From NCBI GenBank assembly GCA_018105865.1, contig CM030834.1:10685719-10749718 (forward strand): a stretch of DNA of 64,000 nucleotides. The letters run 5' to 3'. The position numbers and the translations under genes were made by a program. Below are positions 36,864 to 48,336 of the stretch, piece after piece (positions within the stretch are counted from its first letter, which is position 1; each line of letters opens with the position of its first letter). This DNA comes from Metaphire vulgaris (lineage: Eukaryota; Annelida; Clitellata; Crassiclitellata; Megascolecidae). The notes beneath the pieces were generated by a model that ran no database searches, was not told the DNA's origin, and saw only the letters and a list, made by a program, of their open reading frames with translations.

Positions 36864-37192
36864 CAGTGGCGCAGCCAGGATTTCCGGAAGGGGGTTGGAT
36901 TTGGTCGTAACCAACTTCGAAAATTACTGACAAGCAAAAAAGGGTCATCCTAGTCTTTGCTTGTTGTTTTTTTGCAGATGCTGACAAGCAAAAAATGTCG
37001 TCTCCTTACTCCTTTACATTCTATACCACTTAGAAATTTTGGGTCTGCAGCCAGCCAAGATGGATTTGACTTACAAAACCGCGTCCGAAAATAAAAAATA
37101 CATGAAAACATACTTTTTCCGTCGGCAGCCAAGGGGGTTTTAACTAACAAACCCTCCAAACCCTCCTCACCCCAGGATTGGCTACGCCACTG
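36864..37192. mobile_element. hAT-like MITE, U10 copy
   Basis: Shared insertion; CCCTCCTCACC here against CCCTCCCTCACC in the others. Confidence 0.88.
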
Positions 37193-37361
37193 TCATATGA
37201 CAAAGGAAACATGAAATCAGCGTTTTTTCATGCAATCAATGTTTTTAGGTTGACATTTTTATCTCACATGCTCAAATACACGTTTCCATTTCAAATTAAC
37301 CTATGACGAGTTGTATATTATTTTTTTAAACATATGAATTCGTCAAAGTAAACAGACATAC

Positions 37362-37402
37362 GTATGGTAGTAGATGAACCAGAAACTGACGCGCCCGAAC
37401 TC
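37362..37402 (-). CDS. U10 linker B exon with 1-nt deletion
   Basis: 41 nt instead of 42: the C run before the acceptor has lost one base (ACTCCTG against ACTCCCTG). If real and spliced in, it shifts the frame; skipping it would keep the frame. A consensus error is the simplest explanation. Confidence 0.6.
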
Positions 37403-38541
37403 CTGAAAATAGATAAAGGTGAAAAGGTAAAAGTTTGTTATAAGGGTTCAATGTCCGTAGGTCAGTGGTTTTAACCCTTTTATGTTTACGTTACGTATTC
37501 CTGAAACAAGTATAGAGAGCGCAAGTACCCGATCAGCTTAAGTTATCTAAGACCAAAAGGTTTGTGCTCTGAAATATAGAAAAAATCTGCGACGTATATC
37601 TATCATAGACTGCATACATGCCAGGAGGTGGAATTTGTTTTTAGAGAGTGGACTAGCTAGAGTCAACGGCAGCTGACCAACTCAACCACAATAGTTATTT
37701 AAGCGGAAATTGAGAATGTTAATATTTGCATCATGACCATGTTCATTAATCCAAATCTCAAATGAATAAGTGACTGAGCGGACTAGCCTAATAATTATTT
37801 GATTCTCCGCATTTTCATAAGTTTCTATCCATTTTGCTTCAACCCCTGCTAAATATAATATAAATTAGTGACTGTTAAATACTGTTAAAATAGTGTCTCA
37901 TTTTTTCACATAGGGACTTTCAAATCGGCCCAAATCCTATAGCATCCTTTTTTTGCCTCGCATTGTTTAATCTAGACTCCAGAACTCCGGACGGGGAACT
38001 GACAAAGCCGAGGGGAAAGTCAGTTAGAGGGTCTGTGTGAGCGCGACACGCTCGCCAGCGGGTCTGGGGCGGAGCCCCGCATGCAGAAAACGCATTTTTA
38101 TAAATTTTGGACATATTTTTTTAGCTCAGATATGCATATAAACCTGTAAAAGAATCAATCAGTCTCAACATCTGTAGTGCAAAGAATGAATTTGCATCTA
38201 ATTTGTATCACTTCCATTGTAACTGTAACTATAATATAGATTTTAAGACAATTAATAAGAATTATACTGTTCTAAAAATTCAATATGAATTGAATGTTGT
38301 ATATAAGGCCTATGCATGAGAATTTAACGTAAAATACAACGAGTTTTAATGGCTATAAGCGCATTCACGATAACATATATCGATGTATGTAACAGTAAGC
38401 CGAAACACCGTCAGACAATTGTTGGGGTCCAAATACATTTTCAGAAGACTGGTTAATCAACCATATCTCGAGAACTACCAAAAATGATTCCCACAGAGCC
38501 TAACAGAAAAATTATAGTGGGTAAGAGCAGAGGCCGCTTAC

Positions 38542-38794
38542 CACTGGTGCAGTTTGTCTTCACAAATTCGATTACATTCGGTCGCTGAATCATATTTTCC
38601 TCAACAAGACTATTGTCTGCTCTCTGTATCCAGCAAAAGAGTTTCACCTGGATTCGTGTCTATCTGGTAGGATTTACATGTCGGATCCGCTCTACAGTTA
38701 GCTTCACATGTTGCATTATCTCGCACAGTGATCTGCTCGTCTGCAAATGCTGATACTTTACCCGTTGGGTTGAAATTGACAAATGCTACGCAAC
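38542..38794 (-). CDS. U11 PAN/Apple exon with 1-nt insertion
   Basis: 253 nt. An extra A in the run at 38635-38638 (CAGCAAAAG against CAGCAAAG) breaks the frame just before the CW motif. Both halves are otherwise identical to U9, so this is either a very recent defect or a homopolymer error. Confidence 0.75.
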
Positions 38795-39045
38795 CTGAAT
38801 TATTAACCAAATTGCAAAGAACAAATTGATACATTAGCATAAGAATATATAAATCATTGTGGCTTATTAGACAATACTGCTAATTATATCCATTTGTGAT
38901 AAAAAGTATGCAAGCAAGTGTTGGGACAGGGATGATCAATCTTTTTGTCAAACTGGAACTTTTCGTGAGATATCAATTTATCATCGAAATTTGTCGTTTA
39001 ATCATCAATGATACGAATTTCTTAATCTGTCATTAGCAAACGTAC

Positions 39046-39093
39046 GTGCGAAACTTGTCGAGGAAGACAAGGAAACGGAAGAACTGGATAGTG
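39046..39093 (-). CDS. U11 linker A exon
   Basis: 48 nt, phase 1-1, unchanged. Confidence 0.75.
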
Positions 39094-39321
39094 CTGAAAA
39101 ATCATTAAAACGAATCGATACATTGGCAGACATCGCGCACATTAACTAATTCGCCATGCGAAACCTAGTTGCCCTTTTAGCAGAGACGACTTATAAAATA
39201 TTTTCTAGATCCGTAAGTTAAATGATAAGACACTTTGAAAGACCATACAATCCAGTTTTAAACTTAACTTAACAAGATTTAAAGTGGCTTAGAATGCATT
39301 ACTGCCTGTGTGAAAGGCACT

Positions 39322-39400
39322 AGGGGCACTAACGGGGCTTGAACCCGCTCCGTCAGCCTGACGCTCCAGCACGTAACCCACTCTGCCATCTTCCGCCCCC
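39322..39400 (-). ncRNA. tRNA-like sequence, U11 copy
   Basis: Same boxes and length as the U8 copy. Confidence 0.5.
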
Positions 39401-39426
39401 TTTTAACTTAAGTATTTTTCATATGA

Positions 39427-39753
39427 CAGTGGCGCAGCCAGGATTTCCGGAAGGGGGTTGGATTTGGTCGTAACCAACTTCGAAAATTACTGACAAGCAA
39501 AAAAGGGTCATCCTAGTCTTTGCTTGTTTTTTTGCAGATGCTGACAAGCAAAAAATGTCGTCTCCTTACTCCTTTACATTCTATACCACTTAGAAATTTT
39601 GGGTCTGCAGCCAGCCAAGATGGATTTGACTTACAAAACCGCGTCCGAAAATAAAAAATACATGAAAACATACTTTTTCCGTCGGCAGCCAAGGGGGTTT
39701 TAACTAACAAACCCTCCAAACCCTCCCTCACCCCAGGATTGGCTACGCCACTG
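39427..39753. mobile_element. hAT-like MITE, U11 copy
   Basis: Shared insertion and duplication; lacks three bases (TTG) in the GCTTGTTG stretch. Confidence 0.88.
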
Positions 39754-39921
39754 TCATATGACAAAGGAAACATGAAATCAGCGTTTTTTCATGCAATCAA
39801 TGTTTTTAGGTTGACATTTTTATCTCACATGCTCAAATACACGTTTCCATTTCAAATTAACCTATGACGAGTTGTATATTATTTTTTAAACATATGAATT
39901 CGTCAAAGTAAACAGACATAC

Positions 39922-39962
39922 GTATGGTAGTAGATGAACCAGAAACTGACGCGCCCGAACTC
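39922..39962 (-). CDS. U11 linker B exon with 1-nt deletion
   Basis: 41 nt, the same lost C as in U10. Together with the extra A in the U11 PAN exon the net change is zero, but the sequence between would be out of frame. Confidence 0.6.
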
Positions 39963-41097
39963 CTGAAAATAGATAAAGGTGAAAAGGTAAAAGTTTGTTA
40001 TAAAGGGTTCAATGTCCGTAGGTCAGTGGTTTTAACCCTTTTATGTTTACGTTACGTATTCCTGAAACAAGTATAGGAGAGCGAAGTACCCGATCAGCTT
40101 AAGTTATCTAAGACCAAAAGGTTTGTGCTCTGAAATATAGAAAAATCTGCGACGTATATCTATCATAGACTGCATACATGCCAGGAGGTGGAATTTGTTT
40201 TTAGAGAGTGGACTAGCTAGAGTCAACGGCAGCTGACCAACTCAACCACAATAGTTATTTAAGCGGAAATTGAGAATGTTAATATTTGCATCATGACCAT
40301 GTTCATTAATCCAAATCTCAAATGAATAAGTGACTGAGCGGACTAGCCTAATAATTATTTGATTCTCCGCATTTTCATAAGTTTCTATCCATTTTGCTTC
40401 AACCCCTGCTAAATATAATATAAATTAGTGACTGTTAAATACTGTTAAAATAGTGTCTCATTTTTCACATAGGGACTTTCAAATCGGCCCAAATCCTATA
40501 GCATCCTTTTTGCCTCGCATTGTTTAATCTAGACTCCAGAACTCCGGACGGGGAACTGACAAAGCCGAGGGGAAAGTCAGTTAGAGGGTCTGTGTGAGCG
40601 CGACACGCTCGCCAGCGGGGTCTGGGGCGGAGCCCCATGCAGAAAACGCATTTTTATAAATTTTGGACATATTTTTTTAGCTCAGATATGCATATAAACC
40701 TGTAAAAGAATCAATCAGTCTCAACATCTGTAGTGCAAAGAATGAATTTGCATCTAATTTGTATCACTTCCATTGTAACTGTAACTATAATATAGATTTT
40801 AAGACAATTAATAAGAATTATACTGTTCTAAAAATTCAATATGAATTGAATGTTGTATATAAGGCCTATGCATGAGAATTTAACGTAAAATACAACGAGT
40901 TTTAATGGCTATAAGCGCATTCACGATAACATATATCGATGTATGTAACAGTAAGCCGAAACACCGTCAGACAATTGTTGGGGTCCAAATACATTTTCAG
41001 AAGACTGGTTAATCAACCATATCTCGAGAACTACCAAAAATGATTCCCACAGAGCCTAACAGAAAAATTATAGTGGGTAAGAGCAGAGGCCGCTTAC

Positions 41098-41349
41098 CAC
41101 TGGTGCAGTTTGTCTTCACAAATTCGATTACATTCGGTCGCTGAATCATATTTTCCTCAACAAGACTATTGTCTGCTCTCTGTATCCAGCAAAGAGTTTC
41201 ACCTGGATTCGTGTCTATCTGGTAGGATTTACATGTCGGATCCGCTCTACAGTTAGCTTCACATGTTGCATTATCTCGCACAGTGATCTGCTCGTCTGCA
41301 AATGCTGATACTTTACCCGTTGGGTTGAAATTGACAAATGCTACGCAAC
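41098..41349 (-). CDS. U12 PAN/Apple exon (group III)
   Basis: 252 nt, phase 1-1, ADEQ form. Its linkers are separated by the piggyBac insertion. Confidence 0.88.
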
Positions 41350-41600
41350 CTGAATTATTAACCAAATTACAAAGAACAAATTGATACATTAGCATAAGAA
41401 TATATCAATCATTGTGGCTTATTAGACAATACTGCTAATTATATCCATTTGTGATAAAAAGTATGCAAGCAAGTGTTGGGACAGGGATGATCAATCTTTT
41501 TGTCAAACTGGAACTTTTCGTGAGATATCAATTTATCATCGAAATTTGTCGTTTAATCATCAATGATACGAATTTCTTAATCTGTCATTAGCAAACGTAC

Positions 41601-41648
41601 GTGCGAAACTTGTCGAGGAAGACAAGGAAACGGAAGAACTGGATAGTG
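41601..41648 (-). CDS. U12 linker A exon
   Basis: 48 nt, phase 1-1, unchanged. Confidence 0.75.
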
Positions 41649-41876
41649 CTGAAAAATCATTAAAACGAATCGATACATTGGCAGACATCGCGCACATTAA
41701 CTAATTCGCCATGCGAAACCTAGTTGCCCTTTTAGCAGAGACGACTTATAAAATATTTTCTAGATCCGTAAGTTAAATGATAAGACACTTTGAAAGACCA
41801 TACAATCCAGTTTTAAACTTAACTTAACAAGATTTAAAGTGGCTTAGAATGCATTACTGCCTGTGTGAAAGGCACT

Positions 41877-41955
41877 AGGGGCACTAACGGGGCTTGAACC
41901 CGCTCCGTCAGCCTGACGCTCCAGCACGTAACCCACTCTGCCATCTTCCGCCCCC
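41877..41955 (-). ncRNA. tRNA-like sequence, U12 copy
   Basis: Intact boxes; the piggyBac element begins 11 bp to its right. Confidence 0.5.
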
Positions 41956-42493
41956 TTTTAACTTAACCCTTCGACGGGCGTGGGGTCAAAAATGACCCCA
42001 GACGGCCCTTTGTAAGCATGGTACGATGGCAAAATTAAATTTGGTACTTTGAGCTTTCATGACATTGTTCCCACAGGATGTTACTACCTATTCCAGTATA
42101 GTACGCGAAAAAATTGATAATGATTAAAAATTAAAAGCATATTTATACAAATTGGGTCATGGGGTCATTATTGACCCCAATACTGTTTAGCATTTGTGTC
42201 TCACTGGACTACAAGATTACACAGTTTGCCTATGTGGCATAGCAATGCTGATATGTATCAGCGTCTTTTTATGTTGTACATTTTACTTTCTTATACAAAG
42301 TACATGTACAGCGCCAGTATATATTCCGGCAAAGGTAGCCCCAACGAAGGTCCGTGAAAGGATCTGGGAGGAAAAGTTGTCCACCAACTCTTGCAACCTC
42401 TTTACTGTGACGGTCGCAACAATACCACTGATAACTATTTCACGTCTCTGGCCCTAGCTAGAGATATTCTGAAAACGAATAGAGCAACTATGG

Positions 42494-43045
42494 TTGGTAT
42501 TATCCGTGCCATCGAGTAGGTCTGCCAAAAGAATTTGTAACTCCGGCCGGACGCAAGTTGTACTCGTCCCTTGTCGGGTTCAAAGAGACCGGCGACTCCT
42601 CATTGGTTTCTTACAAATGATAGAAACTTTCAGCACTAAGTTTGCAACCAGACGTTGGCCAGTAGTGCTGTTCTGCAATCTGATAGATATTGCAGCACTC
42701 AACGCTTTCGTCCTTTTTGGTAAGTTGAAGGTGGACGGAACTGACGGAGAAGTACGCCGGCTGTTTATCAAAAGTCATAGTCATAAGTCTTTATCAAAAG
42801 ACTGGGAAAGGTCTTTGTAAAGAGCTACAGGAGCAGCGACGATCTGTTGCAACTCATCCTAGTCTGATCAGAGCACGACTAGTAGATGCCACTCAGGAGG
42901 AGCCGCCGCCAAAGAAACGAGGTCGATGTCATGTTTGTGCCAGACAGGAGGACAAAAAGGCCACGGCTACGTGCAAGGCATGTCACAAGAATCTGTGTAC
43001 TGTGCACTGTGAGATCGTCTGTTTGAAGTGCCTCTCTTCTAATTG
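42494..43045 (+). pseudogene. piggyBac transposase C-terminal remnant
   Basis: One frame contains RRWPVVLFCNLIDIAALNAF, a conserved stretch of the catalytic domain of piggyBac transposases. After a frameshift near 42,815 a second frame encodes the C-terminal cysteine-rich zinc domain, CHVCARQEDKKATATCKAC and HKNLCTVHCEIVCLKC, with a stop at 43043-43045. The N-terminal half and the first catalytic aspartates are missing. A membrane-like frame at 42194-42457 does not match the family. Confidence 0.85.
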
Positions 43046-43330
43046 ACGAAATACTTTTGATGATATAGGCTTAGGCCTACGGCTAGCTTTAAAACATTAA
43101 CGAAGGCCATTTACAGTAATTCTTTTGTGTAACCACTGTGGTACCACTAACATCTCGATCTTTGTACGATCCAACTTTCCCCGGCTACCTCCCTGAACTA
43201 GTCCACAGGCCTTCGCCTACTGACCGGCGTCATCAGCTCCGATCTGGTCACAGTGTCAAGTTGCTTGTTCCCCCTCCATCCAAGACCGTGCAACTTGGCG
43301 AGAGATCCGTTACGCGAGGGAACCCTATCC

Positions 43331-43501
43331 CAGGGTGCGATTTGTGACCTGGAGCAGTGGGGGGGGATATGTCGAGCTGGGGGGGATGTGGTTGTTGAAA
43401 CTGTAGCAGTGGGGGATGTAGTGGTGGAGGATGTAGCAGTAGGGGAGATGCAGTTGGGCAGTGGGGGGGGGGGGAGATTCCCTCCCGCAAATCGCGCCCT
43501 G
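43331..43501. mobile_element. hAT-like MITE in the LINE tail (1)
   Basis: CAGGGTGCGATTTGTG and CGCAAATCGCGCCCTG ends with a perfect CCCTATCC duplication. The interior is a GGGGGATGTAGCAGT-type tandem repeat. Confidence 0.88.
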
Positions 43502-43552
43502 CCCTATCCTCTGGAATGCCCTACCTATCAACGTGTCTATGGCAGTGGTGGC

Positions 43553-43725
43553 TCTAGGATTTGGCAAGTGGGGGCCGTTGGGGTGACAACTTCTAATCAT
43601 GGGGGCAACCATTTGTTGTTTAATGTATGTAGCATTAAGTATAGGGTCCCAACTGGGGGGCACTGCGGGGGGCAGGCATTCAATACGGGGCACGGGCCCC
43701 CTGCCCCCCTGTGGAGCCGCCACTG
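43553..43725. mobile_element. hAT-like MITE in the LINE tail (2)
   Basis: CAGTGGTGGCTCTAGG and GTGGAGCCGCCACTG ends with a perfect GTCTATGG duplication. Confidence 0.88.
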
Positions 43726-44051
43726 GTCTATGGAATCTAACATCGAATTGTTTGCAAAGAAACTTAAGACATACTTGTTTGATATATCGTATAAGTGCAG
43801 AATGTAAAGTGCTCTTGACTTGGTCTTCAGTTATGATTATTGCGCTATATAAATTGACATTTTAACATAATATAACATAACTGTTTGACTTGTAAGACAA
43901 TAAAGTTAATGACTTTGTTGCTGTTCAATATGTAGTATATAATTATTTCACTCAAATGCATTATAATTAGCATGGGGTCAAAAGTGACCCCACGCCCTTA
44001 CTTGTATAACACTTTTCACGCCCGTCGAAGGGTTAAGTATTTTTCATATGA

Positions 44052-44381
44052 CAGTGGCGCAGCCAGGATTTCCGGAAGGGGGTTGGATTTGGTCGTAACC
44101 AACTTCGAAAATTATTGACAAGCAAAAAAGGGTCATCCTAGTCTTTGCTTGTTGTTTTTTTGCAGATGCTGACAAGCAAAAAATGTCGTCTCCTTACTCC
44201 TTTACATTCTATACCACTTAGAAATTTTGGGTCTGCAGCCAGCCAAGATGGATTTGACTTACAAAACCGCGTCCGAAAATAAAAAATACATGAAAACATA
44301 CTTTTTCCGTCGGCAGCCAAGGGGGTTTTAACTAACAAACCCTCCAAACCCTCCCTCACCCCAGGATTGGCTACGCCACTG
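44052..44381. mobile_element. hAT-like MITE, U12 copy
   Basis: Same MITE and site as in the other cassettes, just right of the piggyBac element. Confidence 0.88.
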
Positions 44382-44550
44382 TCATATGACAAAGGAAACA
44401 TGAAATCAGCGTTTTTTCATGCAATCAATGTTTTTAGGTTGACATTTTTATCTCACATGCTCAAATACACGTTTCCATTTCAAATTAACCTATGACGAGT
44501 TGTATATTATTTTTTTAAACATATGAATTCGTCAAAGTAAACAGACATAC

Positions 44551-44592
44551 GTATGGTAGTAGATGAACCAGAAACTGACGCGCCCGAACTCC
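44551..44592 (-). CDS. U12 linker B exon
   Basis: 42 nt, phase 1-1, intact SSGASVSGSSTTI. Confidence 0.75.
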
Positions 44593-45733
44593 CTGAAAAT
44601 AGATAAAGGTAAAAAGGTAAAAGTTTGTTATAAGGGTTCAATGTCCGTAGGTCAGTGGTTTTAACCCTTTTATGTTTACGTTACGTATTCCTGAAACAAG
44701 TATAGGAGAGCGAAGTACCCGATCAGCTTAAGTTATCTAAGACCAAAAGGTTTGTGCTCTGAAATATAGAAAAAATCTGCGACGTATATCTATCATAGAC
44801 TGCATACATGCCAGGAGGTGGAATTTGTTTTTTAGAGAGTGGACTAGCTAGAGACAACGGCAGCTGACCAACTCAACCACAATAGTTATTTAAGCGGAAA
44901 TTGAGAATTTTAATATTTGCATCATGACCATGTTCATTAATCCAAATCTCAAATGAATAAGTGACTGAGCGGACTAGCCTAATAATTATTTGATTCTCCG
45001 CATTTTCATAAGTTTCTATCCATTTTGCTTCAACCCCTGCTAAATATAATATAAATTAGTGACTGTTAAATACTGTTAAAATAGTGTCTCATTTTTCACA
45101 TAGGGACTTTCAAATCGGCCCAAATCCTATAGCATCCTTTTTTGCCTCGCATTGTTTAATCTAGACTCCAGAACTCCGGACGGGGGAACTGACAAAGCCG
45201 AGGGGAAAGTCAGTTAGAGGGCCTGTGTGAGCGCGACACGCTCGCCAGCGGGATCTGGGGCGGAGCCCCCGCATGCAGAAAACGCATTTTTATAAATTTT
45301 GGACATATTTTTTTAGCTCAGATATGCATATAAACCTGTAAAAGAATCAATCAGTCTCAACATCTGTAGTGCAAAGAATGAATTTGCATCTAATTTGTAT
45401 CACTTCCATTGTAACTGTAACTATAATATAGATTTTAAGACAATTAATAAGAATTATACTGTTCTAAAAATTCAATATGAATTGAATGTTGTATATAAGG
45501 CCTATGCATGAGAATTTAACGTAAAATACAACGAGTTTTAATGGCTATAAGCGCATTCACGATAACATATATCGATGTATGTAACAGTAAGCCGAAACAC
45601 CGTCAGACAATTGTTGGGGTCCAAATACATTTTCAGAAGACTGGTTAATCAACCATATCTCGAGAACTACCAAAAATGATTCCCACAGAGCCTAACAGAA
45701 AAATTATAGTGGGTAAGAGCAGAGGCCGCTTAC

Positions 45734-45985
45734 CACTGGTGCAGTTTGTCTTCACAAATTCGATTACATTCGGTCGCTGAATCATATTTTCCTCAACAAG
45801 ACTATTGTCTGCTCTCTGTATCCAGCAAAGAGTTTCACCTGGATTCGTGTCTATCTGGTAGGATTTACATGTCGGATCCGCTCTACAGTTAGCTTCACAT
45901 GTTGCATTATCTCGCACAGTGATCTGCTCGTCTGCAAATGCTGATACTTTACCCGTTGGGTTGAAATTGACAAATGCTACGCAAC
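45734..45985 (-). CDS. U13 PAN/Apple exon (group III)
   Basis: 252 nt, phase 1-1, ADEQ form, last of the six near-identical copies. Confidence 0.88.
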
Positions 45986-46236
45986 CTGAATTATTAACCA
46001 AATTGCAAAGAACAAATTGATACATTAGCATAAGAATATATCAATCATTGTGGCTTACTAGACAATACTGCTAATTATATCCATTTGTGATAAAAAGTAT
46101 GCAAGCAAGTGTTGGGACAGGGATGATCAATCTTTTTGTCAAACTGGAACTTTTCGTGAGATATCAATTTATCATCGAAATTTGTCGTTTAATCATCAAT
46201 GATACGAATTTCTTAATCTGTCATTAGCAAACGTAC

Positions 46237-46284
46237 GTGCGAAACTTGTCGAGGAAGACAAGGAAACGGAAGAACTGGATAGTG
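46237..46284 (-). CDS. U13 linker A exon
   Basis: 48 nt, phase 1-1, unchanged. Confidence 0.75.
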
Positions 46285-46512
46285 CTGAAAAATCATTAAA
46301 ACGAATCGATACATTGGCAGACATCGCGCACATTAACTAATTCGCCATGCGAAACCTAGTTGCCCTTTTAGCAGAGACGACTTATAAAATATTTTCTAGA
46401 TCCGTAAGTTAAATGATAAGACACTTTGAAAGACCATACAATCCAGTTTTAAACTTAACTTAACAAGATTTAAAGTGGCTTAGAATGCATTACTGCCTGT
46501 GTGAAAGGCACT

Positions 46513-46591
46513 AGGGGCACTAACGGGGCTTGAACCCGCTCCGTCAGCCTGACGCTCCAGCACGTAACCCACTCTGCCATCTTCCGCCCCC
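46513..46591 (-). ncRNA. tRNA-like sequence, U13 copy
   Basis: Same boxes and length as the U8 copy. Confidence 0.5.
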
Positions 46592-46617
46592 TTTTAACTT
46601 AAGTATTTTTCATATGA

Positions 46618-46952
46618 CAGTGGCGCAGCCAGGATTTCCGGAAGGGGGTTGGATTTGGTCGTAACCAACTTCGAAAATTATTGACAAGCAAAAAAGGGTC
46701 ATCCTAGTCTTTGCTTGTTGTTTTTTTGCAGATGCTGACAAGCAAAAAATGTCTCGTCGTCTCCTTACTCCTTTACATTCTATACCACTTAGAAATTTTG
46801 GGTCTGCAGCCAGCCAAGATGGATTTGACTTACAAAACCGCGTCCGAAAATAAAAAATACATGAAAACATACTTTTTCCGTCGGCAGCCAAGGGGGTTTT
46901 AACTAACAAACCCTCCAAACCCTCCCTCACCCCAGGATTGGCTACGCCACTG
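46618..46952. mobile_element. hAT-like MITE, U13 copy
   Basis: Shared insertion, with an extra TCGTC unit after AAAATGTC that lengthens a spurious frame. Confidence 0.88.
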
Positions 46953-47121
46953 TCATATGACAAAGGAAACATGAAATCAGCGTTTTTTCATGCAATCAAT
47001 GTTTTTAGGTTGACATTTTTATCTCACATGCTCAAATACACGTTTCCATTTCAAATTAACCTATGACGAGTTGTATATTAATTTTTTAAACATATGAATT
47101 CGTCAAAGTAAACAGACATAC

Positions 47122-47163
47122 GTATGGTAGTAGATGAACCAGAAACTGACGCGCCCGAACTCC
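47122..47163 (-). CDS. U13 linker B exon
   Basis: 42 nt, phase 1-1, intact. The cassette then diverges slowly and stops matching near 48,100. Confidence 0.75.
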
Positions 47164-48336
47164 CTGAAAATAGATAAAGGTAAAAAGGTAAAAGTTTGTT
47201 ATAAGGGTTCAATGTCCGTAGGTCAGTGGTTTTAACCCTTTTATGTTTACGTTACGTATTCCTGAAACAAGTATAGGAGAGCGAAGTACCCGATCAGCTT
47301 AAGTTATCTAAGACCAAAAGGTTTGTGCTCTGAAATATAGAAAAAATCTGCGACGTATATCTATCATAGACTGCATACATGCCAGGAGGTGGAATTTGTT
47401 TTTTAGAGAGTGGACTAGCTAGAGTCAACGGCAGCTGACCAACTCAACCACAATAGTTATTTAAGCGGAAATTGAGAATGTTAATATTTGCATCATGACC
47501 ATGTTCATTAATCCAAATCTCAAATGAATAAGTGACTGAGCGGACTAGCCTAATAATTATTTGATTCTCCGCATTTTCATAAGTTTCTATCCATTTTGCT
47601 TCAACCCCTGCTAAATATAATATAAATTAGTGACTGTTAAATACTGTTAAAATAGTGTCTCATTTTTCACATAGGGACTTTCAAATCGGCCCAAATCCTA
47701 TAGCATCCTTTTTTGCCTCGCATTGTTTAATCTAGACTCCTTGACTCCGGAGGGGGAACCGACAAAGCCGAGGGGAAAGTCAGTTAGAGGGTCTGTGTGA
47801 GCGCGACAAGCTCGCCAGCCGGATCTGGGGCGGAGCCCCCGCATGCAGAAAACGCATTTTTATAAATTTAGGACATATTTTTGAGCTCAGATATGCATAT
47901 AAACCTGAAAAAGAATCAGTCTCAAAATCTGTGGTGCAAAGAATGAATTTGCATCTAATTTGTATCACTTCCATTGTAACTGTAACCATAATATAGATTT
48001 TAAGACAATTAATAAGAATTATACTGTTCTAAAAATTCAATATGAATTGAATGTTGTATATAGGGCCTATGCATGAGAATTTAACGTGAATCACAACGAG
48101 ATTGAAGTGGCCACCTTTTTGAAATCAATAGAACTTCAACAAATTTTATTCTAAATTTATAAAATTTGACCCACAATAAAGAAAATCTATTCTGCAGATA
48201 ATTTGCAAATTTCGACAAAATCAGTTGTAGGCCTACATTTTACGAGATATTGATTTTTAAAGATTTTTACAGAAAAACGCAAGTTTTCACAATGGGGTGG
48301 ATGTATACAGGCGCACAAAGTAAGAAAGTTATAGAC

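Larger units (their letters stand above)
43140..43870 (+). mobile_element. L2/CR1-like LINE tail inside the piggyBac element
   Basis: PGYLPELVHRPSP, RRHQLRSGHSVKLLVPPP, GERSVTRG, then WNALPINV and ELFAKKLKTYLF form an ORF2 C-terminus split by two hAT-like insertions. The 3' end GCGCTATATAAATTGACATT is typical of L2/CR1-like tails. Confidence 0.8.
41967..44032. mobile_element. piggyBac-family transposon
   Basis: TIRs CCCTTCGACGGGCGTG and CACGCCCGTCGAAGGG are bounded by TTAA on both sides (41963-41966 and 44033-44036). The other five cassettes have a single uninterrupted TTAA. GGGGTCA and TGACCCC palindromes lie inside both ends and near 42,160. The element is 2066 bp, keeps only the 3' half of a transposase gene, and carries a nested LINE tail with two hAT-like insertions. 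Confidence 0.92.
30872..48070. repeat. Group III array, six 2.56-kb cassettes (U8-U13)
   Basis: PAN exon starts are 2545, 2564, 2562, 2555 and 4636 bp apart; the last interval fits the others after removing a 2.07-kb piggyBac insertion. Each cassette holds, left to right, PAN exon, linker A, a tRNA-like sequence, a hAT-like MITE, linker B and about 1 kb of intron. Identity is very high, and most differences are one-base changes in homopolymer length. Confidence 0.95.

Noticed and set aside
42194..42457. 87-codon plus-strand frame with a membrane-like segment
   Set aside because: Inside the piggyBac element and does not match its transposase; probably decayed sequence.
43253..43807. 184-codon plus-strand and 132-codon minus-strand frames
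   Set aside because: Composite of a LINE tail and two MITEs, not a gene.
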